A stretch of 64,000 nucleotides of DNA from Amoebidium appalachense (lineage: Eukaryota; Ichthyosporea). Below, in pieces: positions 43,839 through 54,978 of this stretch; within the stretch, counting starts at the first letter, position 1, and each line of letters starts with the position of its first letter. The position numbers and the translations under genes were made by a program. The stretch covers positions 7,130,001-7,194,000 of the forward strand of contig CAVNZM010000009.1 in the NCBI GenBank assembly GCA_963693365.1. The letters run 5' to 3'. The notes beneath the pieces are model-generated. The model ran no database searches, had not been told where the DNA came from, and was given only the letters and a program-made list of their open reading frames with translations.

Positions 43839-44120
43839 ACACCCAACCTCCTCCTCCTCCTCCCCCTCCCCCCTCCCTCCCCCCTCCTCGTACACGTACT
43901 CCTGGTCCCCTCCGTCGTGCTCGTATTCGTCGTGTTCCCCCGTGCACGTCTCCCTCTCCTTGCAGGATGCCCACCAACATGCACACGGTGGCTGTGGTTT
44001 TGGTTGTGTGGTGGTGGTGTTGCAGTACATGTCATAGAGGAAGGGGCACAAGTCTAGCAGCTTCTCAGGGTCTGTGGTGTCGGCCACCATACTTATCAGT
44101 GTGTCCTCGTCCATTTTCAT
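43839..44120 (-). CDS. Hypothetical acidic protein, N-terminal exon, abutting an LTR
   Basis: Starts MKMDEDTLISMVADTTDPEK, continues LLDLCPFLYDMYCN with Cys/Trp (CACWWASC), then a Gly/Glu-rich acidic tail that runs into the LTR end at 43838. No family recognised. The first 35 residues look like a folded helical segment and the acidic tail may be partly repeat. Possible donors inside the frame (for example before GTGTGC) could end the exon earlier. If the frame really extends to 43839, the LTR insertion truncates it. Confidence 0.4.
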
Positions 44121-44131
44121 TTTAATTTTTT

Positions 44132-44162
<31 letters not shown>

Positions 44163-44853
44163 GTCTACGGGTGTTGCAAAAAGTGAAGTGTTTGTGTACA
44201 TGTGTGTGCGCCTTTTATATGTTTTGGTGCCTGCTCTTTCTGGCAAGCCTCCCACCCTTGTATGCATGTACGGTGGTGGTGTTGGTGTTGTTTCTACCTG
44301 TGCCTGCATGTGGTGGTCTGCTGAACGACACGTTTGTGTTTGTGTTTGCATTAAGTCCTGATTTTAATGGCTGTTGCCCCTCGTGCACACGGTGCACATG
44401 GTGTATACCTAAAAACACACTCTTTTTCTTTAAGTTCTTCTTCTGACCCCCCTGCCAGTGCACATCTCTGCGGAAACTTACCCCCCGTATCTGCAGTTAA
44501 TCGTAGCGGTTTTTGGCTCATTTAGCCCCGATAATCTGCAGATTCTGGGCCGAAAGCCGATCCGCGATTATCCCATGGTTAGTAGGCAAAATTCGTGATT
44601 GGCTGGTTTCGATTTTTATCGGGGATTATCTTGGGGTTGCCGCCGCGGTGGCTCGCGGCGATCTCAGGTTATCGGAAGATGTAGAATCCAGCGGCAGGCA
44701 GCCTATCGGCAGATATTCGGAGCTCAAAAACGTGCGCTCGACCTCAAATTCCTTGAGATGAGTCATTGGAATTTGACTATCAGTGACGTAACACATACCA
44801 TAGGCACGATCGGGCACGCGTGCACGACTGCTAGGCGCAGGCGGGGCTGGGGC

Positions 44854-44886
<33 letters not shown>

Positions 44887-45000
44887 TCGGCCTTCAATTC
44901 ACGTGCACCGTGGAAACGTTTATTGATGCTTACCCCAGCGCAGCTGGTTTATATAATTATTCACGTTTTATTTTGTCTACTTTGTAATCATCACATCACC
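44121..45000. other. Upstream region with (TG)n and poly-A
   Basis: (TG)n 44134-44161, T-rich 44400-44440, GATAATC/GATTATC-type motifs repeated 44508-44640, A30 at 44855-44884. No supported gene. Confidence 0.5.
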
Positions 45001-45326
45001 CTAATCTATGTTGTTTGATCTCTGCAGGTACATGCTATTGCAGTGATCAGGACCAGCCTAATCTTTCGAACTTCTACACAAATATACACAATACCCCAAT
45101 AACAAACGTATCCTACAAACAAGTTACTGCTCGAACATGTTGTCAATCTAAAAGGCTGGCTGGCGAAACAAGTACCCAGCAGCACCGTTGACCCTGGCTG
45201 TGCCAACTGTGCCTGTGGGGGTGTCCCAGCATAGTTTAGCAAATGCGAGCAAGAAATGCAGTAGGTGGGTGGTGTGACTGTCCACCCTGTGGGCTTAAGC
45301 ACACAAAAGCACAACAAACACACGTA

Positions 45327-45615
45327 CACATGTGCACTCAGTCATCTTTGCAAACACATCTGTGCATCACGTAACACAGAGAACGAAGCAAGGCAACCCA
45401 CAAGTATAGTGTCAAGACAACAACCACGTTCAATCTGTCCTGCTGCATGCAAGTATAAGGTCAAGACAACAATCACGTTCGATCTGTCCTGCATGCGAAA
45501 CAATAAATTTAGCACTTGCGGGCAAAACACGTGTGCCATAAGCCTGGGGCACGTGCACACAAATACACGTGTGCGTGCGTGCGTGCATGCGCGTGCGCAT
45601 GTGTGTGTGTATCTA

Positions 45616-45648
<33 letters not shown>

Positions 45649-45651
45649 GTT

Positions 45652-45718
<67 letters not shown>

Positions 45719-45876
45719 GTGTGTGTAGGTGTGTACTTGTGTTGCTGTGCTGTCCGTATTTTGTGTGTGTGTGTGAGAGAGTGGTGGTATTCCAACGAAC
45801 TCACCTATACATGTGCACTCAGTCTTCTTTGCAAACACGTGTGCACAACGCAACAGGAAACGAAGCAAGGCAAGCA
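45327..45876. repeat. Duplicated 70-bp segment flanking a (TG)n tract
   Basis: 45327-45396 and 45809-45876 share ACATGTGCACTCAGTC, CTTTGCAAACAC and GAAGCAAGGCAA in the same order. Between them lie a second internal repeat (ACAACNACGTTC...ATCTGTCCTGC at 45418-45445 and 45467-45493) and (TG)n 45600-45717. Confidence 0.75.
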
Positions 45877-46009
45877 CAACACAAGTTAGTCAAAGAAAAT
45901 GTAAAAAGTTAAACGCCCCTGTCCCGCAAGTAAAACAACAAAGGGAACACATGCAGACAAAAAACATGCTTCAGTAAACAGGCACACGAACACATGCACG
46001 GTGCGTGTG

Positions 46010-46012
46010 TGG

Positions 46013-46074
<62 letters not shown>

Positions 46075-46551
46075 GTATGTATGTGTGTTCGTGTGTGATG
46101 TGTGGGAGGGAGGGTGGGGTAGGTGGGCTGGATCGATAGGCAAGGCCGGGTGTGGCAAGTGTGAGTATGGCCGGCGTGTCTTTGTGTATGCCTGCACGTT
46201 TGCTTTTGTGTGTGCATCATGAAATTGCAAACATTGAAGGAAAGCAGAAGCCTTAAGCAACAGAGAAACTTCACTACCTGAACCAAACCGGTGGCAAGCA
46301 AAACCAGGAAACGTGTAATCAGAAAAACAAAATCAGAAAGAAAAAAAACCACCGAGGGAGGAAGGTGGCGGCGGAGGAGGGGGGGGGGGGGGGGGGGGGG
46401 AGGGGGGGGGGGGGGGGAGGACCTCAGGGCCGCCGTGCAAGCTGGCATGTTGATGGTGATTCCAACAGCATTCATGCCGTGCCTGCAAAGTGTATGTGAG
46501 CATTTTGTGTCGGTTGTCCGTGTGTCTGTCTGTCTGTCTGTGTCTGTGTCT

Positions 46552-46633
<82 letters not shown>

Positions 46634-46640
46634 ATGTTTG
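46010..46640. repeat. (TG)n and poly-G tracts
   Basis: (TG)n 46014-46070; poly-G with one A 46380-46419; (TG)n 46556-46632 after (TGTC)n. Confidence 0.92.
46423..46482 (-). CDS. Candidate exon, unknown gene
   Basis: 60 nt between acceptor ACTTTGCAG and donor CTGAG-GTCCTCCCC. One frame reads HGMNAVGITINMPACTAAL. Flanking architecture (C tract after donor, CA before acceptor) is like SDR introns. Phase with neighbours not established. Confidence 0.3.
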
Positions 46641-46739
46641 TGTGTGCATCTCAAGTTGTATGCAGAATTGGTGACTACGTGGCAAAACAAATTGTTTTTT
46701 CGATCATAACGAGAACACACACGTACACATGCACACACA

Positions 46740-46820
46740 CCGTGCACACACACACACACACCCTTCAACCTCAACCCCCTCCCCCCCCCCCCCCACCCCC
46801 CCCCCCCCCCCCCCCCCCCA
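46740..46820. repeat. (CA)n and poly-C
   Basis: (CA)n 46743-46761 and C runs 46778-46819 separated by one A. Confidence 0.9.
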
Positions 46821-47194
46821 CGCCCTTCCCCTCGACTTCAAGTTTTCGGAGTTTGAGTATGTTCAAGCAACCGTAAACACACAGATGTACAGGGGTGGTA
46901 TGCATTCTTAAAAGCACACAGGCATGGGCACACAGGCACACAGGCACACATACAAGGTATAGGAATGCAAGGCCGGTTGTGGGATCAGTATGGGTGGCAA
47001 GCATATGTGTGCTTCACCGAGCATTTAAGCCCTCGAGCAGAAGAAGGAACACAACAAGAAGCAAGGCGGTAGCAAGCAAAAACACAAAAAAAAACTCGCA
47101 GGGAGAAAGTCCGAAGGGAGTGACAGAGGGACGAAAGGAAAAGAGGGTCTGTATGCAGTTATCGTAGAAAAAAGAGCAAATTAAGATAGGAGAG

Positions 47195-47345
47195 GGGAAG
47201 GGGGAGGGGGGGGGGGGGGGGGGGGGGGGGTGCATATCAAAAAAGAGGAGGTTTTGGGGAGGGAGGGGAGAGGGGTGGTGGATGGGTGGTTGTTTTTATT
47301 GGGGGGGGGGGGGGGGGGGGGAGGGGGGGGGGGGGGGGGGGGGAG
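47195..47345. repeat. Poly-G tracts
   Basis: G runs 47209-47230, 47300-47320 and 47322-47343. Confidence 0.92.
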
Positions 47346-47599
47346 TGCATGAATCAGGGGGGCTATAGGGAGGGAAGAAATTACGAAGGGAGGCACGCCT
47401 TAATGGGCAAAATAATGCAGGTACCCGAGTGTCTCTAAAAGAGGAAGAACATCGACTGTTTCTACACAACACTTTGCACGTGCAGCTTGCTATAGGGGGC
47501 GGGAGGGAGGTGACGGATTTGTAGAGGGGTTAGTGGGGAAAGTAACAAGAGGTGGTCGGGGGAGGTAGGGGTGGCAAGAAAAGAAGATGGGACACGGGA

Positions 47600-47600
47600 A

Positions 47601-47633
<33 letters not shown>

Positions 47634-47894
47634 CACCTCAGGGAAGCACAAATCCGCCTTGGCGAGCTCTATCCACATAGCCATTCCACCGTTCCTGCGC
47701 CGTGTATAAGGAGAGAGAGAGAAAAGGAAAGAGAGCGAGAGAGACAGAGCCTCGAGGGGGGGAGGGGGGGGAGGGAGGGAGAGAGAGGGGGGCGGAGGGG
47801 GGGGGGGGGGGGAGAGAGAGCGAGGGAGGGAGTGAGGGAGGGACAGAGGGGGGGAGGGGGGAGGAGGGGGGAGGAGGAGAGAAGGAGATGGAGG

Positions 47895-47937
<43 letters not shown>

Positions 47938-48059
47938 TTGTTTGTGTGTGTGCATGTGTGTGTGTGTGAGTGTACGTGTGTGTGTATGTGTGTGTGTGCG
48001 TGTGTGTGTACATGAGTGTGTAGTGTGTGTGGGAAAGGGGTGCGTACCTGTGTGTCGCG

Positions 48060-48092
<33 letters not shown>

Positions 48093-48240
48093 GATTCGTG
48101 TGTCGTGTCTGTTCGGTGTGTCTTCGCCCACGCCTGTGTGTCCATGTGTGTGTGCCGTGTACGCCCGTGTGTTATGTGTGGGTAGGTGGGCTGGTGGTGG
48201 GGGGAGGGGGGGGAGGGGGGGGGGGGGGGGAGGGGGGGCA
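47600..48240. repeat. Poly-G, GGGGA and (TG)n tracts
   Basis: G run 47601-47631, GA/GGGA-rich 47712-47890, (TG)n 47895-48100 with interruptions, G-rich 48200-48238. Confidence 0.9.
47637..47694 (-). CDS. Candidate exon, unknown gene
   Basis: 58 nt, acceptor CGGCGCAG, donor CTGAG-GTGACCCCC. Reads NGGMAMWIELAKADLCFPE in one frame, faintly like the GGMF.W segment of class I/II aminotransferases, but no PLP-lysine exon was found. Read from the preceding candidate exon in phase 0 it would contain a stop. Confidence 0.3.
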
Positions 48241-48399
48241 GATAGTTAGATGGATGGGTGCCTATGAGTATATATACACAAAGCCGTGACAAGTATGTGT
48301 GTGCTGGCATGTGTGTGTTTGCATGGGTACCTGCTTGTCATGAGAAAGCGAATAGATAATGGGTAGGCCCAGAAAACAAAAGCAACGCGGGAAACCGGA

Positions 48400-48660
48400 G
48401 GGGGGGGGGGGGGAAGGGGGGGGGGGGGGGGGGGAGGGGGGGGGGGGGGGGGGAGGAGGCGAGCCTCAAGGCATTTGAGGTTTAAGAGGGAAAAGGACGG
48501 AGAAGGGATATGGGAACCAAAACCTTATGAATGCATGGGCCAAGGTCCCGGTGAGTGGGTGGGCGGTGGGGGGGTGAAGGGAGAGGAGAAGACAGGTCTG
48601 GAGAGAAGGGGAGGAAGGGGGGGGGGGGGGGGGGGGGGTCACATCAGCCGCGCGGGGGAG
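48400..48660. repeat. Poly-G tracts
   Basis: G runs 48399-48413, 48417-48434, 48436-48453 and 48617-48638. Confidence 0.92.
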
Positions 48661-48671
48661 GGGGGGGGCAC

Positions 48672-48738
48672 CTGAAGGTAGGAGGTGGTCCTCCTGATGA
48701 ACTGGGCTAACGGCACCATCTCGGCGTGCCTGTCAAGT
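48672..48738 (-). CDS. Candidate exon, unknown gene
   Basis: 67 nt, acceptor AATATCAG, donor CTTCAG-GTGCCCCCC, entry phase 2, exit phase 0: [20 protein letters not shown] and on. Helical, basic; no family recognised. Confidence 0.33.
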
Positions 48739-48747
48739 CTGATATTG

Positions 48748-48756
48748 TGTGTGTGT

Positions 48757-48803
<47 letters not shown>

Positions 48804-48808
48804 CGTGC

Positions 48809-48874
<66 letters not shown>

Positions 48875-48875
48875 C
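48748..48875. repeat. (TG)n with CG interruption
   Basis: (TG)n 48748-48788, CGCG/CGTG 48789-48812, (TG)n 48813-48872. Confidence 0.92.
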
Positions 48876-49123
48876 ACAGTGTGTGTGGGGGGGAGGGGGG
48901 GGGGAGGGGGCGGGGGAGGGGATTCGTGTGTAAGGTTCGTGTGTGGGGGCCAAGGAGGGGGACTCTCTACGGGTATAGAAAAAAAAAAATCAAGGTGTTT
49001 AGCAAGCATGTCTAGGCCAACACATTTGGGTGAATGCATGGTGTGCGCACGCGTACCTGCCTGACCGTGTCCGTGTGTATGCAGGCCTGTGTGTGCGTGT
49101 GGGTGGGTGGGTGTGCATGTGTT

Positions 49124-49331
<208 letters not shown>

Positions 49332-49849
49332 TTTTCGTGTGCGTGCGTGTTTTCCTGCATTGTCCGCAAGGCATGGTGTACGTATGTCTTTGTGTGCATC
49401 CTTTGACGTGTGTGTATACCTGCACGACTTTGTGGTCAGATGCTAGCCTGCAAAAACATATGGCCTGCAAATGTGGCCCTGCAAGCACGTGTGAAAACAA
49501 GTGCATGCATGTCTGCCTGTACGGGTGTGCCTGCCTAGACCGTCACGTGTGCGTGCTGAAGGCCAGCATAATGCGGAAAGCGCCGAAGTGGGTGCCTGTA
49601 GCTGTTTTGGTTCCAACACGTGTGTGTGAGAGCGCGCGCGCGCGTGTGTGTGTGTGTGTGGGTTGTGTCTTTGGGCCCGCGCAGGTGTTTGTCTGTGTGT
49701 TGGGAATGGGTGAGGGTGTTCGCCACGGTTGTGTGTGTACGTGTGTTTGTGTGTGGGGGTGTTTACGTGTATGTATTTGAAGTGTATGAATGTGTAAGCG
49801 CACGGCGCAACATGAGTGTGTACTAATCTGCGCTCTCACACTCCGTGCG

Positions 49850-49882
49850 TGCGTGTGCGCGCGCGCGCGCGCGCGTGTGACT

Positions 49883-49964
<82 letters not shown>

Positions 49965-49965
49965 G
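49850..49965. repeat. (CG)n then (TG)n
   Basis: Alternating CG 49856-49876 followed by (TG)n 49888-49962. Confidence 0.93.
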
Positions 49966-49979
49966 TGCGTGCGTATCAT

Positions 49980-50845
49980 GTGTCCCTTTTCGTTACCCTC
50001 CGCAGGCAGACTATACGTGATTTTGTAACTAAGCAGAGAAGGGGGAACGTGTTTTTGTGTGTTCAATACCTTCCTAGACGGTGTGAGTAAGAACGCGTGA
50101 TGACCATAAGCACTCACATCTTGGTCTCCCTCTTTCTCTCTACTTCTAGAAAGACCAATTATCACTTTCAATTCTACCCCGTGCAGCCCAGAAAACGCAG
50201 CTATCTGCCCTTTTTCTACAGTCGCACCATGTCCGGCACCCGATCACATCAAAACCACATGTAATCGGTGATTAGGCTGCATGATTCTGCAAATTCCGCA
50301 TTAAGTCAACCAATAGGCACATTAGACCGCACCAGAACCCATAGAGATGACCAATCAGAGTAGACATTCCGCGCATTTTTGTCAGGTTAGAATTTAAGTA
50401 GCACAGGTCGCCACGAAAACTGGTCGGAAACACGTGAAAACGTGTTTTCTAGCTCCTCTAGTCCAACGGAGAACTCCTAGCACACCTAACAGCCGGGCCC
50501 AGAAAAACTCAAGCGGATAGAGGTACACGTTAGCTACAGGGGACACTAAAAGCCGTCCCCGTAGGCCGGCGGACACGGGAGTTACGCGCCGGAAAGGAGC
50601 CCCCCCTTTTTTTCCCTGCACTTGACACAAAACCAACGTTTCCTCTTTCAGTGGTAGTGACCTTTGTCTGGGGGGGAAAACATTAACGGCACAGAATTCA
50701 CACACACAGTAGCAGAGTAGAACGCGCACAGAGTAGCCGTATCCACAGATACCAGCATCCTGCACTCACCCTTTTCGCACACACAAAGTCAACAACCATC
50801 TAGCAAATAAACGCTACCCAAAACATAGCTGCACCCACCCCTACC
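49980..50845. other. 5' flank / possible 5' untranslated region of the LINE-like element
   Basis: Non-repetitive sequence with no supported gene. The microsatellites stop at about 49.97 kb and the coding retroelement starts at 50846; the element's exact 5' end cannot be placed. Confidence 0.4.
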
Positions 50846-52965
50846 ATGGAAAACCACATGGAGCTAGACGGGGACACGTCCCTCACTGCAATATCCACCT
50901 TAAACCCACCCACACCCAATCACACGGATAGGGCAACCGAGTCGGTAGAAACCACACAACCGATGGGGGAAAGCATGGGGGTGGGAGCGAACCCTCATCA
51001 TCCCCCGGGCTCTGGAGGAAACGAGCGCTTGTCGGGCAAAAGAGGAAAGGAGGAAACAGAGGAGATGGAGAGGTCTACCTCACGCAGGACGGACTATGCC
51101 ATACCAGGTAAAACTAACGCCCCCACCCTTTCCATACTGTGTCCCCTGCCAGCAGACGACGGACACTCTGAAGCGGGCTGGTTGGCTCGGGTGTATGACT
51201 TCGTCAGCACCCAGAACCTAGCAAACAGGTACCTGGTGCACAACCGAAACCAACGGGGCATAGAGATCATGGTAGGCACAGAAGCAGAGTGGGAGGCACT
51301 AGTCACAGCACTGGTGGGGGAGGGCATTTCACCTGCCCCCCCACCCCACCCCTCCATCCGCCCGAACCCCACACGGTACATGGTCCTAATCCCGAATAGA
51401 ACGGTAGAAACGTGCAATTTTCCGAGGATAGGACGAGCAAGTGACGTGGCAACCGTGCTATATGCCATAGACCTTCACCCAGTGACCGTAACCTGGCTCC
51501 CCCCAAACCCCAACTTCCGTATCGCCAGGGAGCACTGGGCGTATGAGGGTAATTATGAGGTGGTTTTTCCGGACGACGAACACCATAGGAAACGCATAAT
51601 AAATCTCCGAGAACACTTTAGGGTCAACTGGACCTCTCTAGTGGAGGAAACATACATGACGGCGGCCCCTGCAATGCACAGGCACCGGTCCTGGGCTATC
51701 ACCACACCCGGCTTAAACGAGGACACACGCCCCCCCATCTCGAGGGGTACGATCATCGCCTCTATGAGAACACCAACCCCACCCCCCGTGTGGTGGACAC
51801 CCCTCCCGAGTGGCCCCAGGCCCGACCCTTTCCGACACAGGAGGGGGGGGGGGAGGAGTCAGAGGCAGTTCTGTTGCTAATCCCCATCCCACAGTCTCAC
51901 ATGTGTGGGTTGTGTTGGGAGCAATCCCACAAACTAACAGACACAGAGTGCCCGTTTGTTCAGTGCCTAACCTGTCGGGAGGTGGGGCACGAACCGGATG
52001 AGTGCCCCAAAAACCGCACCAGCTGTCCGTACTGTAACCGGCCGTTACACGTACACGGAAACCCCAGTAACCCCATCGCCACATGCCTGCAACGCCGCCG
52101 AAACTGCGGTAACTGTGGGGAACTGGGCCACCCCGCATATAAATGCCAACGGAAACCCCTTTTCGCACCGGGTATTATCGTGTTGGTGGGCTTGAGTAGT
52201 CTAGACCCACCTGACGACTCTTTCTTTGCCACCGTGATTGAGTGGCGGGACTATGTACACGTCCAGGCACTCCGCCAGGCACTCACGTACTCCGGCCTTG
52301 GCCCCCCCGGGGAGGGGGCCACCTGGGAGGGTAGAGCCGGCAGAGCCCCAGAGGTGAATAAGTGTAGGGTCACAGGGCACCACTTCATCACCATGCCCAT
52401 CCCCGTAAGCCACACGGACTACCCATACCTCCGGGACCACCCGGGGGGAATACTTCTGTCGTTTAATACCGGGGCACCAAGCCCCCGCGAATACACAGTA
52501 CGTGCCCGCCTCACCACCGTGGACAGGGCGACCGTGCTCCTCGACCACCCGCGGCTAGGGCAGAGCACACATCCCACAGACAACACACCACCACTCGAGG
52601 CCCCAGACGAAGACGACCAATCATTGGCCTCCGCGCCGTCGCACCAGCCCTACCAGGCCCCGTCCCCACCTATGCCGGTGTCGCCCACAGGGGACCCCGT
52701 GGCGGACCTGACGGCTCGGGTAAACCGGCTCGAACTACAGTTGGCCAGCCAGGGGGCCACCATACACAACGTGCACCGTGAGGTGCAGGATACGACTGCC
52801 CAGCTGAGGGGTATGGAGCAGTCGATGGTTAGCATGCTCGAACGGCTAGGGGACCGCCTTGCCCTCACACTGGAAGCCCGTTTGGGCGGGGCTAGGGGGG
52901 GGAGGGGGAGGGGGGAGAGCACTCTACCCCAGAGACCCGAGACCCCCAAGCCACCGAGCCATTGA
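50846..52965 (+). CDS. LINE ORF1: gag-like protein with three zinc knuckles and coiled coil (one frame break)
   Basis: ATG at 50846 opens a 344-codon frame with an acidic/low-complexity N-terminus and a middle (RYMVLIPNRTVETCNFPRIG, WAYEGNYEVVFPDDEHHRKR) that could be an RRM-like nucleic-acid-binding fold. A second frame, overlapping from 51790, carries zinc knuckles CGLCWEQSHKLTDTEC, CLTCREVGHEPDEC and CGNCGELGHPAYKC, an extra Cys/His cluster between the second and third, and a C-terminal coiled coil (DLTARVNRLELQLASQGATI onward) to the TGA at 52963. The frames meet near C7 (51730-51736) or G11 (51843-51853); one base there would join them into a single protein of about 700 residues. Role: RNA binding and particle formation for retrotransposition. 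Confidence 0.75.
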
Positions 52966-53154
52966 GGCCCACAGAGGCACAACACCCCAACAGCGGCGCC
53001 CCCCCCAACCAAGGCGGGGGCCCCCAGGGGCCCCCTCACAACGCCAACCCACACAGCCCACACGCCCATCCACACCACACAGGTCCTCGGTTAACTCGAC
53101 ACGGGGAACTGACCAAGGTGCCCGTCCCCCATCGCATGGGGACGGGCAGGCATA

Positions 53155-54978
53155 ATGCCGACCCCATCCCCCCCGCCCGGACACCCGGCGCCGGCAAAGG
53201 GGGTAGCGCCCGACACCACACAAACACTCGGCACGGCGCAAAGTCCGGGTCCAGAGGCCACAGACATGATCCACCAGAACACAGCCCTGGAAGCACTTGA
53301 AGGGGAGCTAGTCTCGCCCATCAACCACGCAAATTTACCACCAGCCAAACCACACAGCCACCTTCGGATTGGAACTTTAAACCTGGCCGGACCTACCACT
53401 CGTACCGGCCAGGACAAGATCGTCGAGGCAGCCAGGTGGGCTGCCTTTGCAGACATGGACGTAGTCATTCTGACGGAGACCGGGACCACCCCGGGCTCCT
53501 TCACACGCACAAAGTTTTCCATTCGAAACGAAGGTATCCCCATGCGTGCCACGTATGTATGCCCACCAGCCACCACCACTGGACACACACACACAACACT
53601 CTCTGCCTCAGAGGCCGGTATCCCGGTGGCAGAGAGCTCGTCCAATGACCAAACCACACCGTCACTAGCCCAGGAGGAAACACGATTCCGCTACACGGGG
53701 GTGGTGATACTTACAAACGAAACGTGGTTTAGACACCAAGGAAAACCACATAGCAAAAATGCACGAATGCTAGCTATTCCATATCACACAAAACGGCACA
53801 CAACCTGGGTGATAGGACTTTATCAACACACGAATGCAACACAGGGAAACGTCAGACAGGCCCGTCGACTCACCTCACAGGTAGCCAGATTTCTCACCTC
53901 CCTCCCGGCCCCCAACGACACCACTGTCATCGTGGCCGGGGATTTCAACGAGGTGTGCCACCCTACTCTGGACAGGGCACGGCCCGAAACCGGCCCCAGT
54001 TCAGCACAGGCAATGCCCACAGGACTCATGCCCGGGCTGCTCCACGAGCTGATGGACGCCCATCTACTCATAGACAGCTACCGAGCCGAACACCCCACCA
54101 CCAGGGAATATACGTACCACAGCGGTCCCCACCGCTCACGCATCGACTACGTATACATCCCGGCGGCGTTACGCCCAGCACTGGTCTCAGCCTCCGTCTC
54201 GGAATTACCGGATCTTCACACCGACCACCACCTGGCCTGGTGCGAAACTGGGCCCCATCCTAACCTGCCGGGCCAGGGACCAGGGCCAACCCGAAACCAA
54301 CCCACACCGAGACTCCAGCTGAAACCGAACACCACACAGGAGGACTGGGCACGTTTTACCACCGGCACGGAGGCAGCCTTCACGTCCCCCCCAACCACCA
54401 CCCCTACCCAGGCGGAGGTGGAAGGGAGATGGGAGTACATGGCCGCCACCATTCTCTCGGTGGCAAAAACCACAGTGGGCCGGACCAAGAGCAAACCAGA
54501 GAAGTCCACGTCAAAACCGACGAAGGTCTTCCCGGAGGACAACGAGCACGCGGAGCTACACCGGCTCCTCAATGCAACGGACCGGGCGGCAAATCCACAG
54601 GGTTTCTGGGAGAGGGCCAAGGAGCTGGCCGTCCAATATGGCTGGCCAGCACCCCCTCCCCCTCCGGAGCCCCCCCACCGGTACCCCCAACAAGCAGTCC
54701 CATCATCCCACTGTACACAGCCGACCCCAACAACCCCCCGGGCATCCCCCCCACCCCCCAGGACACCCCCCCTCCCCCCAGGCACACCCGTCCCAGACGG
54801 GGTGGTATCAGGAGGAGGGGGACCCCGGATCCACCCAGCAGCACCAACCCACACCCACTTTGCTGCACCAGCCTGCCGCTGGCCCAGCAGGCAGCCCCAA
54901 CAGGCAAGCCCAGCATGGGCCACCCAGTCGACAGCACCAACAGGAGCCACCAAGCCAGCAGCAGCAGCCTCAGGCTGA
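53155..54978 (+). CDS. LINE ORF2, N-terminal part: APE-type endonuclease and linker
   Basis: 607-codon frame. The EEP endonuclease runs from about residue 70 to 361: Asn76 (TLNLAG), Glu108 (ILTETG), Asp262/Asn264 (GDFNEV), Ser327-Arg-Ile-Asp330 (SRIDYVY) and Asp356-His357 (TDHHLAW), so all catalytic residues are present. It nicks target DNA to prime reverse transcription. The linker contains the usual Trp- and Lys-rich helices (FTTGTEAAF, ILSVAKTTVGRTK, FWERAKELAVQYGW), then becomes Pro-rich and runs into the minisatellite, where it stops at 54976. No RT follows. The frame upstream of Met 53155 stays open toward ORF1, so the true start may be earlier. Confidence 0.82.
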   Translation: MPTPSPPPGHPAPAKGVAPDTTQTLGTAQSPGPEATDMIHQNTALEALEGELVSPINHANLPPAKPHSHLRIGTLNLAGPTTRTGQDKIVEAARWAAFADMDVVILTETGTTPGSFTRTKFSIRNEGIPMRATYVCPPATTTGHTHTTLSASEAGIPVAESSSNDQTTPSLAQEETRFRYTGVVILTNETWFRHQGKPHSKNARMLAIPYHTKRHTTWVIGLYQHTNATQGNVRQARRLTSQVARFLTSLPAPNDTTVIVAGDFNEVCHPTLDRARPETGPSSAQAMPTGLMPGLLHELMDAHLLIDSYRAEHPTTREYTYHSGPHRSRIDYVYIPAALRPALVSASVSELPDLHTDHHLAWCETGPHPNLPGQGPGPTRNQPTPRLQLKPNTTQEDWARFTTGTEAAFTSPPTTTPTQAEVEGRWEYMAATILSVAKTTVGRTKSKPEKSTSKPTKVFPEDNEHAELHRLLNATDRAANPQGFWERAKELAVQYGWPAPPPPPEPPHRYPQQAVPSSHCTQPTPTTPRASPPPPRTPPLPPGTPVPDGVVSGGGGPRIHPAAPTHTHFAAPACRWPSRQPQQASPAWATQSTAPTGATKPAAAASG

